NCBI GenBank assembly: GCA_031286085.1
Contig: JAITUX010000047.1
Span: 1-8,564, forward strand
Direction: 5' to 3'
DNA from: Candidatus Adiutrix sp.
Lineage (GTDB): Bacteria; Desulfobacterota; Desulfarculia; Adiutricales; Adiutricaceae
DNA length: 8,564 nt
The notes below the pieces were generated by a model. The model did no database searches and was not told where the DNA came from. It saw nothing but the letters and a program-made list of their open reading frames with translations. This document shows, in pieces, positions 1-7,453 of this stretch (the first letter of the stretch is position 1; the number at the start of each line of letters is the position of its first letter). A program made the position numbers and the translations under genes.

Positions 1-714
1 GCCCCAAACGTGAAGCCGTTGCAGAACCTCACATCTGCATTGGCCCTGGCCGAAGTGAGCCTGCGCCTGGCCCACGACCGGCTCACCGCCTTGGTCGGCC
101 CCATGGGCAGCGGCAAAAGCACCTTGGCCGCCTTACTCCCGGCCCTCTTCACCGCGCCCCCAGGAACCATCCGCGTGGCCGGCCGGCCGGTGGAGGATTG
201 GCCCCTGGCGGACCTCCGGGCCCGCTTCGGCTACGTGCCCCAGGACGGGTTTCTCTTCAACGGCACCATCCATGAAAACGTGGCCTTCGGCCGGCCCGAG
301 GCTTCGGCGGCCGAAGTGCTGGCCGCGGCTGAAAACGCCGGCCTGGGAGAGGATCTTGCATTTTTCCCGGACGGAATCCAGACCGTGGTGGGGGAGAGGG
401 GGCTTAGTCTTTCCGGCGGGCAAAAACAGCGTCTGGCCCTGGCCCGGGCTCTTCTGCCAGATCCGCCCTATCTCATCATGGACGACCCTCTCTCGGCTGT
501 GGACGCGGAAGTCGAGGCCCGGATAATGAGCCGGCTCTTGACACTCCGCCGGGGCCGGGGCGGCCTCATCATCAGTCACCGCTTAAGCAGCCTCATGGCC
601 GCCGATTGGGTCGTGGTGCTGGAAAGGGGCCGGGTGGCCGACCAGGGAACCCCGGCGGAACTCATGGGCCGTGACGGCTATTTCAAACGGGTGCGGGAAT
701 TGGGCGAGGAATGA
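1..714 (+). CDS. ABC exporter half-transporter, C-terminal nucleotide-binding domain (5' partial, degenerate ATP site)
   Basis: This is the ATPase end of an ABC exporter subunit. The frame is open to the left window edge, so the membrane domain should lie upstream; the GTG at 10 is only the first in-frame start-like codon. Numbering from that GTG, I see Walker A GPMGSGKST (30-38), Q-loop Gln78, a canonical signature LSGGQ (134-138), Walker B ending Asp158-Asp159, a D-loop SAVD (162-165) and the H-loop His190. Asp159 occupies the catalytic-glutamate position. In heterodimeric exporters of the YheI/YheH, TM287/288 and MdlA/MdlB type this marks the degenerate half, and the next gene supplies the complementary features. 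Its stop is 4 nt before the partner's ATG, so translation is probably coupled. The aromatic A-loop residue expected about 25 residues before Walker A is not visible. The substrate cannot be read from this part; lipids, drugs or peptides are all possible. Confidence 0.9.
   Translation, partial: APNVKPLQNLTSALALAEVSLRLAHDRLTALVGPMGSGKSTLAALLPALFTAPPGTIRVAGRPVEDWPLADLRARFGYVPQDGFLFNGTIHENVAFGRPEASAAEVLAAAENAGLGEDLAFFPDGIQTVVGERGLSLSGGQKQRLALARALLPDPPYLIMDDPLSAVDAEVEARIMSRLLTLRRGRGGLIISHRLSSLMAADWVVVLERGRVADQGTPAELMGRDGYFKRVRELGEE
706..710 (+). promoter_or_regulatory. Ribosome binding site for the second ABC subunit
   Basis: GAGGA lies 8 nt before the ATG at 719 and inside the last codons of the upstream ABC gene. 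It decides the start of the downstream gene: the longer in-frame reading from 671 would overlap the first gene by 44 nt and adds a 16-residue leader unlike an exporter N-terminus. Confidence 0.7.
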
Positions 715-718
715 AATC

Positions 719-2830
719 ATGAGCGCGGAAGCGGACGATGAAATCCGCCGCCCTTTCCAGGCCGGCGATCTGGCCCTGTTGTGGCGGCTGAGGCGCCTGG
801 CCCGGGGCACCCGCGGGCTCATGGCCCTGGGCGTTTTTTTTGTCCTGGGGGCCGCCCTGGCCAGCGTGGCCCTGCCCTATGTGACCAGCCTGGTCATTGA
901 CGATTACCTGGTGCCCGTGGGGCCCCGGCTGGATATTTCGGCCCCTCTGCCCCCGGTCCTGCAAACCCTTCTGGAAGGCGGCGGCGTCATAAAAAACCCC
1001 GAGCCCGGGGGGCCGGCCTTTCTCACCCCCAGGGCCTTGGCGAAACTGGACGAGCGAGACCGGGAAACCTTCATTCAGGCCGGCTTTCTGAGCCGGGAAC
1101 ACTTCTACGCCCGGCCGGACGAGCCCGGAGGCCGGTTGGCCGCCCTGGCCGCCAGCCGGCCGGATTTGGTCAGCCGCCAAGGCGGGCTCTACGCCGTGGC
1201 GGAAAAAGACTTGGCCGCCCTGCCGGAAACCCTGCTCGCCTCTTGGAGGGCGGCCGATTTAAGCGGCCTGGCCCGTCTGGCCCTCCTCTTCGCCGGCCTG
1301 ATGTTCCTGGGCTACGGCCTGGAATTCGGCCAGCGGGTGGTTCTGGAAGTGGTGGCCCAGCGCCAGGCCCTGGCCCTGCGGCAGGAACTCCTGGCCCACC
1401 TCCTCGGCCTGAGCCAGAGTTTCTTCGACGGCCGCCTGACCGGGCGCCTGGCCTCCAGGCTCACCAACGACGTCAACAATCTCAGCTCCCTGGCCAAAAA
1501 CAGCGTGGCCACCGTTGGGGGCGACCTGGTCTCCCTGGCCGTCATCATCGCGGCCATGTTCTCCTTAAGCCCCAAGCTGGCCGGCCTCACCGTGGCCTTC
1601 ACCCCCTTGACCATTCTCCTGGCCTCTTACTTCAGCCGCCTGTCGCGGGCCGTGCAGCGCGACCTTCGGGCCCGCCTGGCCGCCATAAACCAGACTTTCA
1701 GCGAAACCCTGGGGGGCCTCCTGGTCATCCAGGCCTTCCGCCGGGAAGAGCTGAACACGGAAATATTCCGTAAACTGAATCATGAAAATTATCTGGCCGG
1801 TATGCGGCAGACCAGGATCCACGCCCTGTTCGTGCCCCTTATCGATGTCCTGGCCTCTATAATCCTGGCCCTGGTCATCTGGTACGGCGGGGGCGCGGCG
1901 CTGGCCGGCGACCTCAGCCTGGGAGTGGTGGCCGCCTTCATAGGCTACGCCCGCCGTTTTTTCCAGCCCATCCAGGACATGGCCGAGAAACTCAACATAT
2001 TTCAATCGGCCTTCGCCTCCCTGGAGCGTCTGACCGACCTTCTGGAACAGGACGACCGCCTGGAAGAGCCGGCCCGCCCCTTGGCGCCGGTCCGGCCCGG
2101 CGGCGCCTTGGCCTTCGAGGGGGTCGATTTCCGCTATCGCCCCGGCGGCCCCCTGGTGCTGACCAACCTCAGTTTCAACATCGGGCGGGGCGAGGCCGTG
2201 GCCCTGGTGGGGCAGACCGGCAGCGGCAAGAGTTCCATCATCAACCTTATCCATCGCAGCTACGACCCGGAAGCGGGCCGCATCACCTTTGACGGCCAGC
2301 CCTTGAAGGAATTGGACCTGACCCTCCACCGGGCCCGCCTGGGCCTGGTCACCCAGGACGTCTATCTTTACGCCGGCACGGTCCTGGACAACCTGCGCCT
2401 GGGGCGGGACCGCTTAAGCGATGAGGAACTTAAGGCGGCCTGCCGGGCTGTGGGGGCCGACCATTTCATCAGGCGTCTGCCCCTGGGTTATGAGGAACCC
2501 TTGGGAACCGGCGGCCGCCTCCTCTCGGCCGGGGAAAGGCAACTCCTGGCCTGCGCCAGGGCCTTCCTGGAAACGCCGGAAATCATCATCCTGGACGAGG
2601 CCACGGCGGCGGTGGATTCGGAGACGGAGCAACTGATTGAAAAAGCCTGCCGCACCCTCTTCGCCGGCCGCACATCCATCACCATCGCCCATCGCCTCTC
2701 CACCATCCGCCAGGCCGACCGCATACTGGTGCTGAGCCGCGGACGCCTGATAGAGGAAGGCGCCCACCGGGAACTTCTGGCCCTGAAGGGCGCCTACTAC
2801 CGGCTGGCGTTGCTCCAGGGACTGGCCTAG
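719..2830 (+). CDS. ABC exporter subunit, fused permease-ATPase, with large extracytoplasmic insert
   Basis: This is a full half-transporter of 703 residues, against about 580-600 usual for the family, and the catalytic partner of the preceding gene. A first membrane helix (about 34-60) is followed by a long polar, Pro/Gly-rich stretch (about 61-182). The remaining five helices follow at about 183-205, 262-283, 286-305, 370-390 and 395-415. The ATPase domain shows an A-loop Tyr473, Walker A GQTGSGKSS (498-506), Gln546, a non-canonical signature LSAGE (602-606), Walker B with Asp626 and catalytic Glu627, D-loop AVD (631-633) and His658. The LSAGE signature faces the degenerate Walker site of the partner, while its own Walker site faces the partner's LSGGQ. 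This asymmetric arrangement is typical of heterodimeric exporters in the inner membrane. The start at 719 is chosen for its ribosome binding site. The insert is the odd feature and explains most of the extra length. The substrate is unknown. Confidence 0.93.
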   Translation: MSAEADDEIRRPFQAGDLALLWRLRRLARGTRGLMALGVFFVLGAALASVALPYVTSLVIDDYLVPVGPRLDISAPLPPVLQTLLEGGGVIKNPEPGGPAFLTPRALAKLDERDRETFIQAGFLSREHFYARPDEPGGRLAALAASRPDLVSRQGGLYAVAEKDLAALPETLLASWRAADLSGLARLALLFAGLMFLGYGLEFGQRVVLEVVAQRQALALRQELLAHLLGLSQSFFDGRLTGRLASRLTNDVNNLSSLAKNSVATVGGDLVSLAVIIAAMFSLSPKLAGLTVAFTPLTILLASYFSRLSRAVQRDLRARLAAINQTFSETLGGLLVIQAFRREELNTEIFRKLNHENYLAGMRQTRIHALFVPLIDVLASIILALVIWYGGGAALAGDLSLGVVAAFIGYARRFFQPIQDMAEKLNIFQSAFASLERLTDLLEQDDRLEEPARPLAPVRPGGALAFEGVDFRYRPGGPLVLTNLSFNIGRGEAVALVGQTGSGKSSIINLIHRSYDPEAGRITFDGQPLKELDLTLHRARLGLVTQDVYLYAGTVLDNLRLGRDRLSDEELKAACRAVGADHFIRRLPLGYEEPLGTGGRLLSAGERQLLACARAFLETPEIIILDEATAAVDSETEQLIEKACRTLFAGRTSITIAHRLSTIRQADRILVLSRGRLIEEGAHRELLALKGAYYRLALLQGLA

Positions 2831-2876
2831 AGCCTCAAGCGATTGGTTTTTACTGGAGACGGGCGTTGTTTTGAAA

Positions 2877-2900
2877 GACCCCGGCGGGCTGCCGCAGGTC
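2877..2900 (-). terminator. Possible imperfect terminator hairpin after rfbA
   Basis: The 74-nt gap between the convergent ABC and rfbA genes contains an interrupted inverted repeat: GACC (2877-2880) pairs with GGTC (2897-2900), and inside it CGGC (2882-2885) pairs with GCCG (2891-2894) around a 5-nt loop. On the - strand it begins 4 nt after the rfbA stop and is followed by only a short TTTC, so it is a weak intrinsic terminator at best. No clear T-tailed hairpin was found for the + strand ABC transcript. Confidence 0.4.
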
Positions 2901-2904
2901 CTGT

Positions 2905-3777
2905 TCAGTCCTCCAGAAGCTGGAGCAAATAACGTCCGTAACTGTTGCGGCTCAGAGGTTCGGCCAGTTTACGCAACTGGGCGGCGTCTATCCAACCCTG
3001 GCGCCAGGCCACTTCCTCCGGGCAGGCCACCTTCAGCCCCTGGCGTTTTTCAATGGTGCCGATGAATTGCCCGGCTTCCAGGAGACTGTCGGGGGTGCCG
3101 GTATCCAGCCAAGCCAGGCCCCGGCCCATGGTCAGCACCGTGAGCCGGCCCTCTTCCAGGTACAAGCGGTTCAGATCGGTTATCTCCAGTTCCCCCCGGG
3201 CCGAGGGCGTCAGGGTCCTGGCCTTGGCCGGGGCCGAACCGTCATAGAAGTAGAGACCGGTGACCGCGTAATTGGAACGCGGTCTGGCCGGTTTCTCCTC
3301 CAGGTTCACGGCCAGTCCCGACCTATCGAATTCCACCACTCCGTAACGCTGAGGGTCGTCCACGTGGTAGGCGAAAACCGCGGCGCCCTCCGTCTGGCCG
3401 GCCTTGGCCAAGAGCAGCGGCAAGTCATGGCCGTAGAATATGTTGTCGCCCAGGACCAGGGCGGAAGGCCCGCCGGCCAGAAACTCCTCGCCGATGGTCA
3501 GGGCCTGGGCCAGGCCCTCCGGCCTGGGCTGCACCGCGTATTGCAGTTCCAGGCCCCACCGGCGGCCGTCGCCCAGGAGTTTACGGAAATCCGGGGTGTC
3601 CTCGGGGGTGGAGATGAGGAGGAATTTGCGGATTCCAGCCAACATAAGGGTGGTCAGGGGATAATAGACCAGGGGCTTGTCATAAATCGGCAAAAGCTGC
3701 TTGGACACGGCCAGGGTGGCCGGGTGCAGCCGGGTGCCGGCGCCGCCGGCCAGGATCAGCCCTTTACGCTCAATCAT
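2905..3777 (-). CDS. rfbA: Glucose-1-phosphate thymidylyltransferase
   Basis: RfbA (RmlA) joins dTTP and glucose-1-phosphate to make dTDP-glucose and pyrophosphate, the entry step to dTDP-rhamnose and other dTDP-deoxysugars, in the cytoplasm. The 290-residue product has the usual family length and matches it throughout: nucleotide loop LAGGAGTRL (9-17), [11 protein letters not shown] (25-35) with Lys26, GDNIFYG (110-116) with metal-binding Asp111, EEKP (160-163), [12 protein letters not shown] (193-204) and WLDTGT (223-228) with Asp225. The start at 3777 is preferred over the in-frame ATG at 3789: it gives the normal short N-terminus and has GGGGTGG just upstream, while the earlier ATG has no visible ribosome site. 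The gene overlaps the end of rfbB by 8 nt, so the two are translationally linked. It is the last gene of the - strand group. No sign of damage. Confidence 0.97.
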   Translation of the reverse strand: MIERKGLILAGGAGTRLHPATLAVSKQLLPIYDKPLVYYPLTTLMLAGIRKFLLISTPEDTPDFRKLLGDGRRWGLELQYAVQPRPEGLAQALTIGEEFLAGGPSALVLGDNIFYGHDLPLLLAKAGQTEGAAVFAYHVDDPQRYGVVEFDRSGLAVNLEEKPARPRSNYAVTGLYFYDGSAPAKARTLTPSARGELEITDLNRLYLEEGRLTVLTMGRGLAWLDTGTPDSLLEAGQFIGTIEKRQGLKVACPEEVAWRQGWIDAAQLRKLAEPLSRNSYGRYLLQLLED

Positions 3778-4840
3778 AGGCCACCCCATATTGCTTGCTT
3801 ATCCAGTCCCGGTAGCCGCCGGAGCGGACATTTTCGAGCCAGCCGGTTTCAGCCAGGTACCATTCGACGGTGGCGGCCAGGCCGCTTTGAAAATCGTGCT
3901 TCGGGCGCCAGCCCAGTTCGGCCTGAATCTTGTCCGCGTTGACGGCGTAGCGCCGGTCATGCCCCGGGCGATCCGCCACGTGTGTTACCTGTGACCGGTA
4001 GGAGCGGCCGTCCGGCCGGGGTCGCCGCCGGTCCAGGAGGTCGCAGAGACCTTCCACCACCTCCAGGTTGGCCTTTTCCTGCCCGCCGCCGATATTGTAA
4101 GTTTCGCCGGGCCGGCCGGCGGCCAGCACCAGGCGCAGGGCCGCGACATGGTCGGACACATGGAGCCAATCGCGCCGCTGGAGGCCGTCGCCATAGACAG
4201 GCAGGGGCCGGCCTTCCAGGGCGTTGACGATTAACAGGGGCACGAGTTTTTCCGGGAACTGGAAAGGCCCGTAATTGTTGGAACAGTTGGTGGTCAGGGT
4301 CGGCAGGTCGTAAGTGTGGCGATAGGCCCGCACCAAGTGATCGGCAGCGGCTTTGGAGGCCGAATAGGGGCTGTTGGGGGCATAGGGGGTGGTTTCGGTG
4401 AAAGCCGGGGCCTCCGGGGTCAAGGCGCCGAAGACTTCGTCGGTGGAGACCTGCAGAAAACGGAAGGCCGCCCGCGGAGCGTCCGGCAGTCCGGCCCAAT
4501 ATTCCCGGACCGCCTCCAGAAGATTGAAGACGCCCACGATATTGGTCCGGATGAATTCCGCCGGGCCCAGGATGGAACGGTCCACATGGGATTCCGCGGC
4601 GAAATTCAACACCGCCCGCACCCTGTGGCGGGCCAGGAGGTCGGCCGCCAGTTCCCGGTCGCCCAGGTCGCCCCGGACAAGAAGGTGCCGCTCCGGGTGT
4701 GCCAGGCGCTCAAAGTTGCCGGGATGGCCGGCATAGGTCAGGAGGTCTAGGTTGACGACCGGTTCAGCCTCGGTCGCGGTCCAGTCCAATATGAAATTAG
4801 TGCCTATGAATCCGGCCCCGCCGGTTACCAGGATGGCCAT
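3770..4840 (-). CDS. rfbB: dTDP-glucose 4,6-dehydratase
   Basis: RfbB (RmlB) is an NAD-dependent extended short-chain dehydrogenase that converts dTDP-glucose to dTDP-4-keto-6-deoxyglucose, the second step of dTDP-rhamnose synthesis. The 356 residues are full length. Visible features are the NAD-binding TGGAGFIG (6-13), [11 protein letters not shown] (79-89), the dehydratase triad region STDEVFG (132-138) with Thr133-Asp134-Glu135, the YxxxK pair Tyr159 and Lys163, and [12 protein letters not shown] (188-199) plus RDWLHVSDH (223-231) in the substrate-binding half. The late motif [13 protein letters not shown] is also characteristic. The ATG at 4840 gives the normal short N-terminus before the Rossmann loop. 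A GAAGGA touches this ATG and AAAGGA lies about 11 nt upstream, so its ribosome site is not ideally spaced. The gene starts 16 nt after the DMT transporter gene and overlaps rfbA at its end. Confidence 0.97.
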   Translation of the reverse strand: MAILVTGGAGFIGTNFILDWTATEAEPVVNLDLLTYAGHPGNFERLAHPERHLLVRGDLGDRELAADLLARHRVRAVLNFAAESHVDRSILGPAEFIRTNIVGVFNLLEAVREYWAGLPDAPRAAFRFLQVSTDEVFGALTPEAPAFTETTPYAPNSPYSASKAAADHLVRAYRHTYDLPTLTTNCSNNYGPFQFPEKLVPLLIVNALEGRPLPVYGDGLQRRDWLHVSDHVAALRLVLAAGRPGETYNIGGGQEKANLEVVEGLCDLLDRRRPRPDGRSYRSQVTHVADRPGHDRRYAVNADKIQAELGWRPKHDFQSGLAATVEWYLAETGWLENVRSGGYRDWISKQYGVAYD

Positions 4841-4856
4841 TCCTTCGCGTATCCTT

Positions 4857-5855
4857 TCATCTCGAGGCTATGGACCAGGCCAGGAGGGCCAGGACGGTGA
4901 CCGCGCTCAGAACGCCCAGAATCTTCCGCAGGCGGTTCCAGAATTTGAAATGCCGATGGTCCGGGGTCAGGCGGACGGCATCCCGGGCGGCTTGGGCCAG
5001 GAGAGAGCCCATGATTATGACGGCCGCGCCCAAGACCATGCGGCCGGTCATGATTTCGCCCAGGAAGACCAGGCCGGACAAGGCGGCGATGACGCACTGC
5101 AGGGGCGAAATGACGGCCACGGTCGTGGCCGAGAGGTCTCTTTGGGCTATGGTCTGGCAAAGATAGGCCACGCCGGCCGAAAGCATGCCCCACATGGTAT
5201 AGGGCAGGGTCTTGATGAAAATTTCCCAGGTGGGCATAAGACCGGCGACGGCGGCCGCCCCGGTCATCAGGAGCCCGGCGGCTATGGTTTGAGCCAGGGT
5301 CAAGAGCCAGGCGTTGACCTTGGCCACGAAATAGCCCGAAGCCACGATTTGGGCGGCCCAGAAGAAATTGGCCGCCATCGCCAGTCCGGCGGCCGGCCCC
5401 AGGCCGGCCTCGGCGCCGCCGGTCAAAAGGTAAAGCCCGGCCAGGCTGACCATCAGACCCGCCAGGACCAGGGGGCGCGGCACAAAACCCATGACCAGGG
5501 CCATGACCGGCACCAGGGAACTGTAGAGGGACGTGATGAAGCTGACCTGGCCGGCGGACAGTTGGGTCATGGCGCAGGCCTGAAGTATGGTCCCGCAACT
5601 CAGGATGAACCCGTTAAAAAGGCCCCCCCAGAGCCAGAGCAGGGGCGAGAGGCGGCCGGTATAGGCCAGGGGGGACGGCCGCCGCCGGTGCCGAATGGCC
5701 ATCGGCAGGATGGACAGGGCGCCGAAGAGGAAGCGCAGGCCTGAAAAGGCCGGGGGAGAGAGGTCCCGGAGGGCCATTCGGCAGATGGGATAGGATAAGC
5801 CCCAGATGAGGACGGTCAGGCCCATGAGCAAAAGGGCTTTGGTTCTAGCGGACAC
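4857..5855 (-). CDS. EamA-family (DMT superfamily) membrane transporter with an extra C-terminal helix
   Basis: This is an integral inner-membrane protein of 332 residues built from two EamA repeats, about residues 8-145 and 153-288. Hydrophobic segments alternate in the ten-helix pattern of drug/metabolite transporters. Family-like marks are WGLSYP (18-23) in the first helix, LRFLFGAL (40-47), and a second-repeat ending with Pro251 and Glu267 before the last pair of helices. After the second repeat come a charged linker (about 291-312) and an added hydrophobic segment (about 313-330), a possible eleventh helix. The start is GTG at 5855, supported by AGGA 6 nt upstream. It lies 16 nt before rfbB and is probably co-transcribed with rfbBA. 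DMT members carry amino acids, metabolites, drugs or, in eukaryotes, nucleotide sugars. The substrate here is not readable, and its link to dTDP-sugar genes may be functional or chance. Confidence 0.88.
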   Translation of the reverse strand: MSARTKALLLMGLTVLIWGLSYPICRMALRDLSPPAFSGLRFLFGALSILPMAIRHRRRPSPLAYTGRLSPLLWLWGGLFNGFILSCGTILQACAMTQLSAGQVSFITSLYSSLVPVMALVMGFVPRPLVLAGLMVSLAGLYLLTGGAEAGLGPAAGLAMAANFFWAAQIVASGYFVAKVNAWLLTLAQTIAAGLLMTGAAAVAGLMPTWEIFIKTLPYTMWGMLSAGVAYLCQTIAQRDLSATTVAVISPLQCVIAALSGLVFLGEIMTGRMVLGAAVIIMGSLLAQAARDAVRLTPDHRHFKFWNRLRKILGVLSAVTVLALLAWSIASR

Positions 5856-5861
5856 GGTTTT

Positions 5862-5865
5862 TCCT
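5862..5865 (-). promoter_or_regulatory. Ribosome binding site deciding the GTG start of the DMT transporter
   Basis: On the - strand TAGGA is followed by 6 nt and then the GTG at 5855. A nearby upstream ATG (5874) is out of frame with the transporter, so the GTG with this site is the best start. Confidence 0.65.
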
Positions 5866-6000
5866 AAAAGTCATGGATCGGGATCTTGGCGGTCAGGGCT
5901 CGGGCCGGGCTGAAAATGAAACGATTTCCGCGGCTCCGGTCAGGTTCGGCGCCTTCTTTGGTCGGCATAAGGGGTGGTCGGAGGCGGCGGGCGGCATGAT

Positions 6001-7293
6001 TTAAAAATAGTCGTGGAGAGTTATCGTTTCCTCACGGCCGGGTCCGACCGAAATGAAGGCCGGCGGGGCGCCGCACAGTTCGCTTAAACGGTCCAGGTAG
6101 CGCCGAGCCGCGGCCGGCAGGTCGGCCATCTTCCTGGCCCGGCTCAAGTCGCCTTCAAAACCTGGCAGGGTTTCATAGACCGGGCGACACCGCTCCGCGG
6201 CCCGGATGTCCGCCGGGAAGAAATCTATTTTTTCCCCATCCAGCAGATAGTGGGTGGCGATTTTGAGTTCCGGCAGCCCGGCCAGCACGTCAAGCTTGGT
6301 AATCGCCAGATGATCCGCCCCGCAGAGCTTCACCGAGTGCCGGACCACCACCGCGTCCAGCCACCCGCAACGGCGGGGCCGGCCGGTGGTGGTGCCGAAT
6401 TCGGCGCCCTTCCGGCGAAGCTCGAGCCCCAGGTCGTTGTCCTGCTCCGTGGGGAAGGGGCCGGCCCCCACCCGGGTGGAATAGGCCTTGACCAGGGCCA
6501 AAACCCCGCCGATGAGGCGGGGGGCCAAGCCGGCCCCCACGGCCACCGAGCCGGCCAGGGGGTTGGAACTGGTGACATAGGGATAACTGCCGTGGTCCAG
6601 GTCCAACTGCACGGCCTGGGCGCCTTCAAAGAGCAGCTTTTCGCCGCGGGCCAAGGCCGCCTGGATAGCCAGCCAGGTGTCGCCCAGGTAGGGCGCCAGC
6701 CGTCGGCTCCAGACTTCGGCCCGGGCCGCCAGATCTTCCAGGGTGAGCGGGGGCAGGCCGTAGAGGCCGCTCAAGAGGTGATTCTTCTCCGTCAGGGCGC
6801 GGGCCGCCTGGTCGCGGAAAAAAACCAGGTCGCGCAAATCGCCCAGGCGCAGGCCGACGCGGGCGGCTTTGTCCTCGTAGGCCGGACCTATGCCCCGCCC
6901 GGTGGTGCCGAGCCGTTCTTCGCCCCGCCGACCTTCCCGGGCCTGATCCAAAAGCCGGTGATAGGGCATGATGATATGAGCCCTTTCACTGAGCATGAGG
7001 TTGTCCGGGGCCACGGCCACGCCCCGGGCCTGAAGCTTATCCATCTCCTCCAGTAAAACATCCGGGTCAACGACCACTCCGCCGGCGATGAGGCCCTTCT
7101 TTCCGGGGTGGAGGATGCCTGAAGGCACCAGGTGCAGGGCATAGGTTTCCCCGCCCACCACCAGGGTGTGGCCGGCGTTGTTGCCGCCCTGAAAACGCAC
7201 GACCATATCCGCCTTCTCAGTGAGGATATCGACTATTTTGCCCTTGCCCTCGTCGCCCCACTGGGAACCGATGATCACGACGTTGTTTATCAC
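6001..7293 (-). CDS. purA: Adenylosuccinate synthetase
   Basis: PurA joins IMP and aspartate using GTP to make adenylosuccinate, the first committed step from IMP to AMP, in the cytoplasm. The 430 residues are full length with every hallmark in order: GSQWGDEGKGK (9-19) with catalytic Asp14, GGNNAGHT (36-43) with catalytic His42, GTTGRGIGPAY (129-139), LFEGAQ (221-226) followed by DLDHGSYPYVTSSN (231-244), KAYSTRVGAGPFPTE (269-283), TTTGRPRRCGWLD (301-313), TKLDVL (332-337) and the C-terminal SVGPGREE (415-422). The start is GTG at 7293, with GGGAG 5 nt upstream. A divergent promoter region separates it from the exonuclease gene. The next gene on this strand starts 145 nt after the purA stop, without a convincing terminator between, so read-through into the DMT-rfbBA group is possible. 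No anomalies seen. Confidence 0.98.
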   Translation of the reverse strand: MINNVVIIGSQWGDEGKGKIVDILTEKADMVVRFQGGNNAGHTLVVGGETYALHLVPSGILHPGKKGLIAGGVVVDPDVLLEEMDKLQARGVAVAPDNLMLSERAHIIMPYHRLLDQAREGRRGEERLGTTGRGIGPAYEDKAARVGLRLGDLRDLVFFRDQAARALTEKNHLLSGLYGLPPLTLEDLAARAEVWSRRLAPYLGDTWLAIQAALARGEKLLFEGAQAVQLDLDHGSYPYVTSSNPLAGSVAVGAGLAPRLIGGVLALVKAYSTRVGAGPFPTEQDNDLGLELRRKGAEFGTTTGRPRRCGWLDAVVVRHSVKLCGADHLAITKLDVLAGLPELKIATHYLLDGEKIDFFPADIRAAERCRPVYETLPGFEGDLSRARKMADLPAAARRYLDRLSELCGAPPAFISVGPGREETITLHDYF

Positions 7294-7298
7294 GCCAA

Positions 7299-7303
7299 CT
7301 CCC
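7299..7303 (-). promoter_or_regulatory. Ribosome binding site for purA (GTG start)
   Basis: GGGAG on the - strand lies 5 nt before the GTG at 7293. It supports a GTG start that puts the QWGDEGKGK loop at the usual distance from the N-terminus. Confidence 0.6.
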
Positions 7304-7350
7304 GGCCGGCGGCCCGGCGCCTTAAGAGATTATTCCAACAACCGTAGCCG

Positions 7351-7379
7351 AATATAACATGTTTCGCGGGCAAAACCAA
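7351..7379 (-). promoter_or_regulatory. Putative sigma-70-type promoter for purA
   Basis: On the - strand a TATATT -10 box (7351-7356) is preceded by TGT, giving an extended -10. A TTGGTT -35-like hexamer (7374-7379) lies 17 nt upstream. It sits in an A+T-rich island in otherwise G+C-rich DNA. The predicted transcript start, near 7344, gives a leader of about 50 nt before the GTG at 7293. The -35 match is only partial. Confidence 0.5.
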
Positions 7380-7439
7380 TGCCCTTTAAGCTCCTGGGCC
7401 GTAGTCGCCCGGCCGGCCCGCCCGCGGCGCCGGTAAATG

Positions 7440-7448
7440 TGCTATCAT
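7440..7448 (+). promoter_or_regulatory. Putative extended -10 promoter for the exonuclease gene
   Basis: TGCTATCAT on the + strand is an extended -10 element (TG, one base, TATCAT). The G+C-rich DNA 17 nt upstream has no recognisable -35 box, as extended -10 promoters often allow. A start near 7455 would leave a leader of about 48 nt before the ATG at 7503. It would also place the in-frame ATG-like start at 7437 outside the transcript. Confidence 0.4.
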
Positions 7449-7453
7449 GCCTG

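Noticed and set aside
179..190. Frequent GGCCGG/CCGGCC palindromes through the window as a functional repeat family
   Set aside because: They occur throughout coding regions and follow from Ala-Gly and Pro-Ala codon choices (GCC, GGC, CCG) in G+C-rich DNA; no fixed spacing or flanking conservation is visible.
671..718. Longer N-terminus for the second ABC subunit starting at 671
   Set aside because: It overlaps the previous gene by 44 nt and its 16 extra residues are a frame-shifted reading of the first subunit's tail; the ATG at 719 has a good ribosome site.
1565..2329. A 254-codon open frame on the - strand inside the ABC exporter gene
   Set aside because: It is antisense to the conserved exporter, with a repetitive Gly/Gln/Ala composition and no family signature; long stop-free antisense frames are expected with this codon bias.
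2831..2876. T-run (GGTTTTTACT) after the ABC gene as an intrinsic terminator
   Set aside because: The only stem before it is CAA/TTG, three pairs long, and the stronger CCAG/CTGG pair upstream lies inside the coding end and is too far from the T-run.
3067..3942. A 291-codon open frame on the + strand opposite rfbA
   Set aside because: It is a shadow of a textbook RfbA with all its motifs; the predicted product is Gly/Arg/Gln rich without recognisable features.
4752..5744. A 330-codon open frame on the + strand opposite the DMT and rfbB genes
   Set aside because: Its translation is a low-complexity Gly/Gln/His/Arg-rich string with no domain, typical of an antisense shadow in G+C-rich DNA, and the opposite strand carries a clear membrane transporter.
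5893..5997. A 34-codon open frame on the - strand in the 145-nt gap between purA and the DMT gene
   Set aside because: It has no ribosome binding site and no hydrophobic or conserved pattern, and it begins 4 nt after the purA stop by chance. I also saw no convincing terminator or promoter in this gap, only a 4-bp AT hairpin (GAAA/TTTC).
7305..7318. GCCGG/CCGGC hairpin just upstream of the purA ribosome site as a riboswitch or attenuator
   Set aside because: It is a 5-bp G+C stem with a 4-nt loop in a leader of about 50 nt, too short for a known riboswitch and expected by chance in this base composition.
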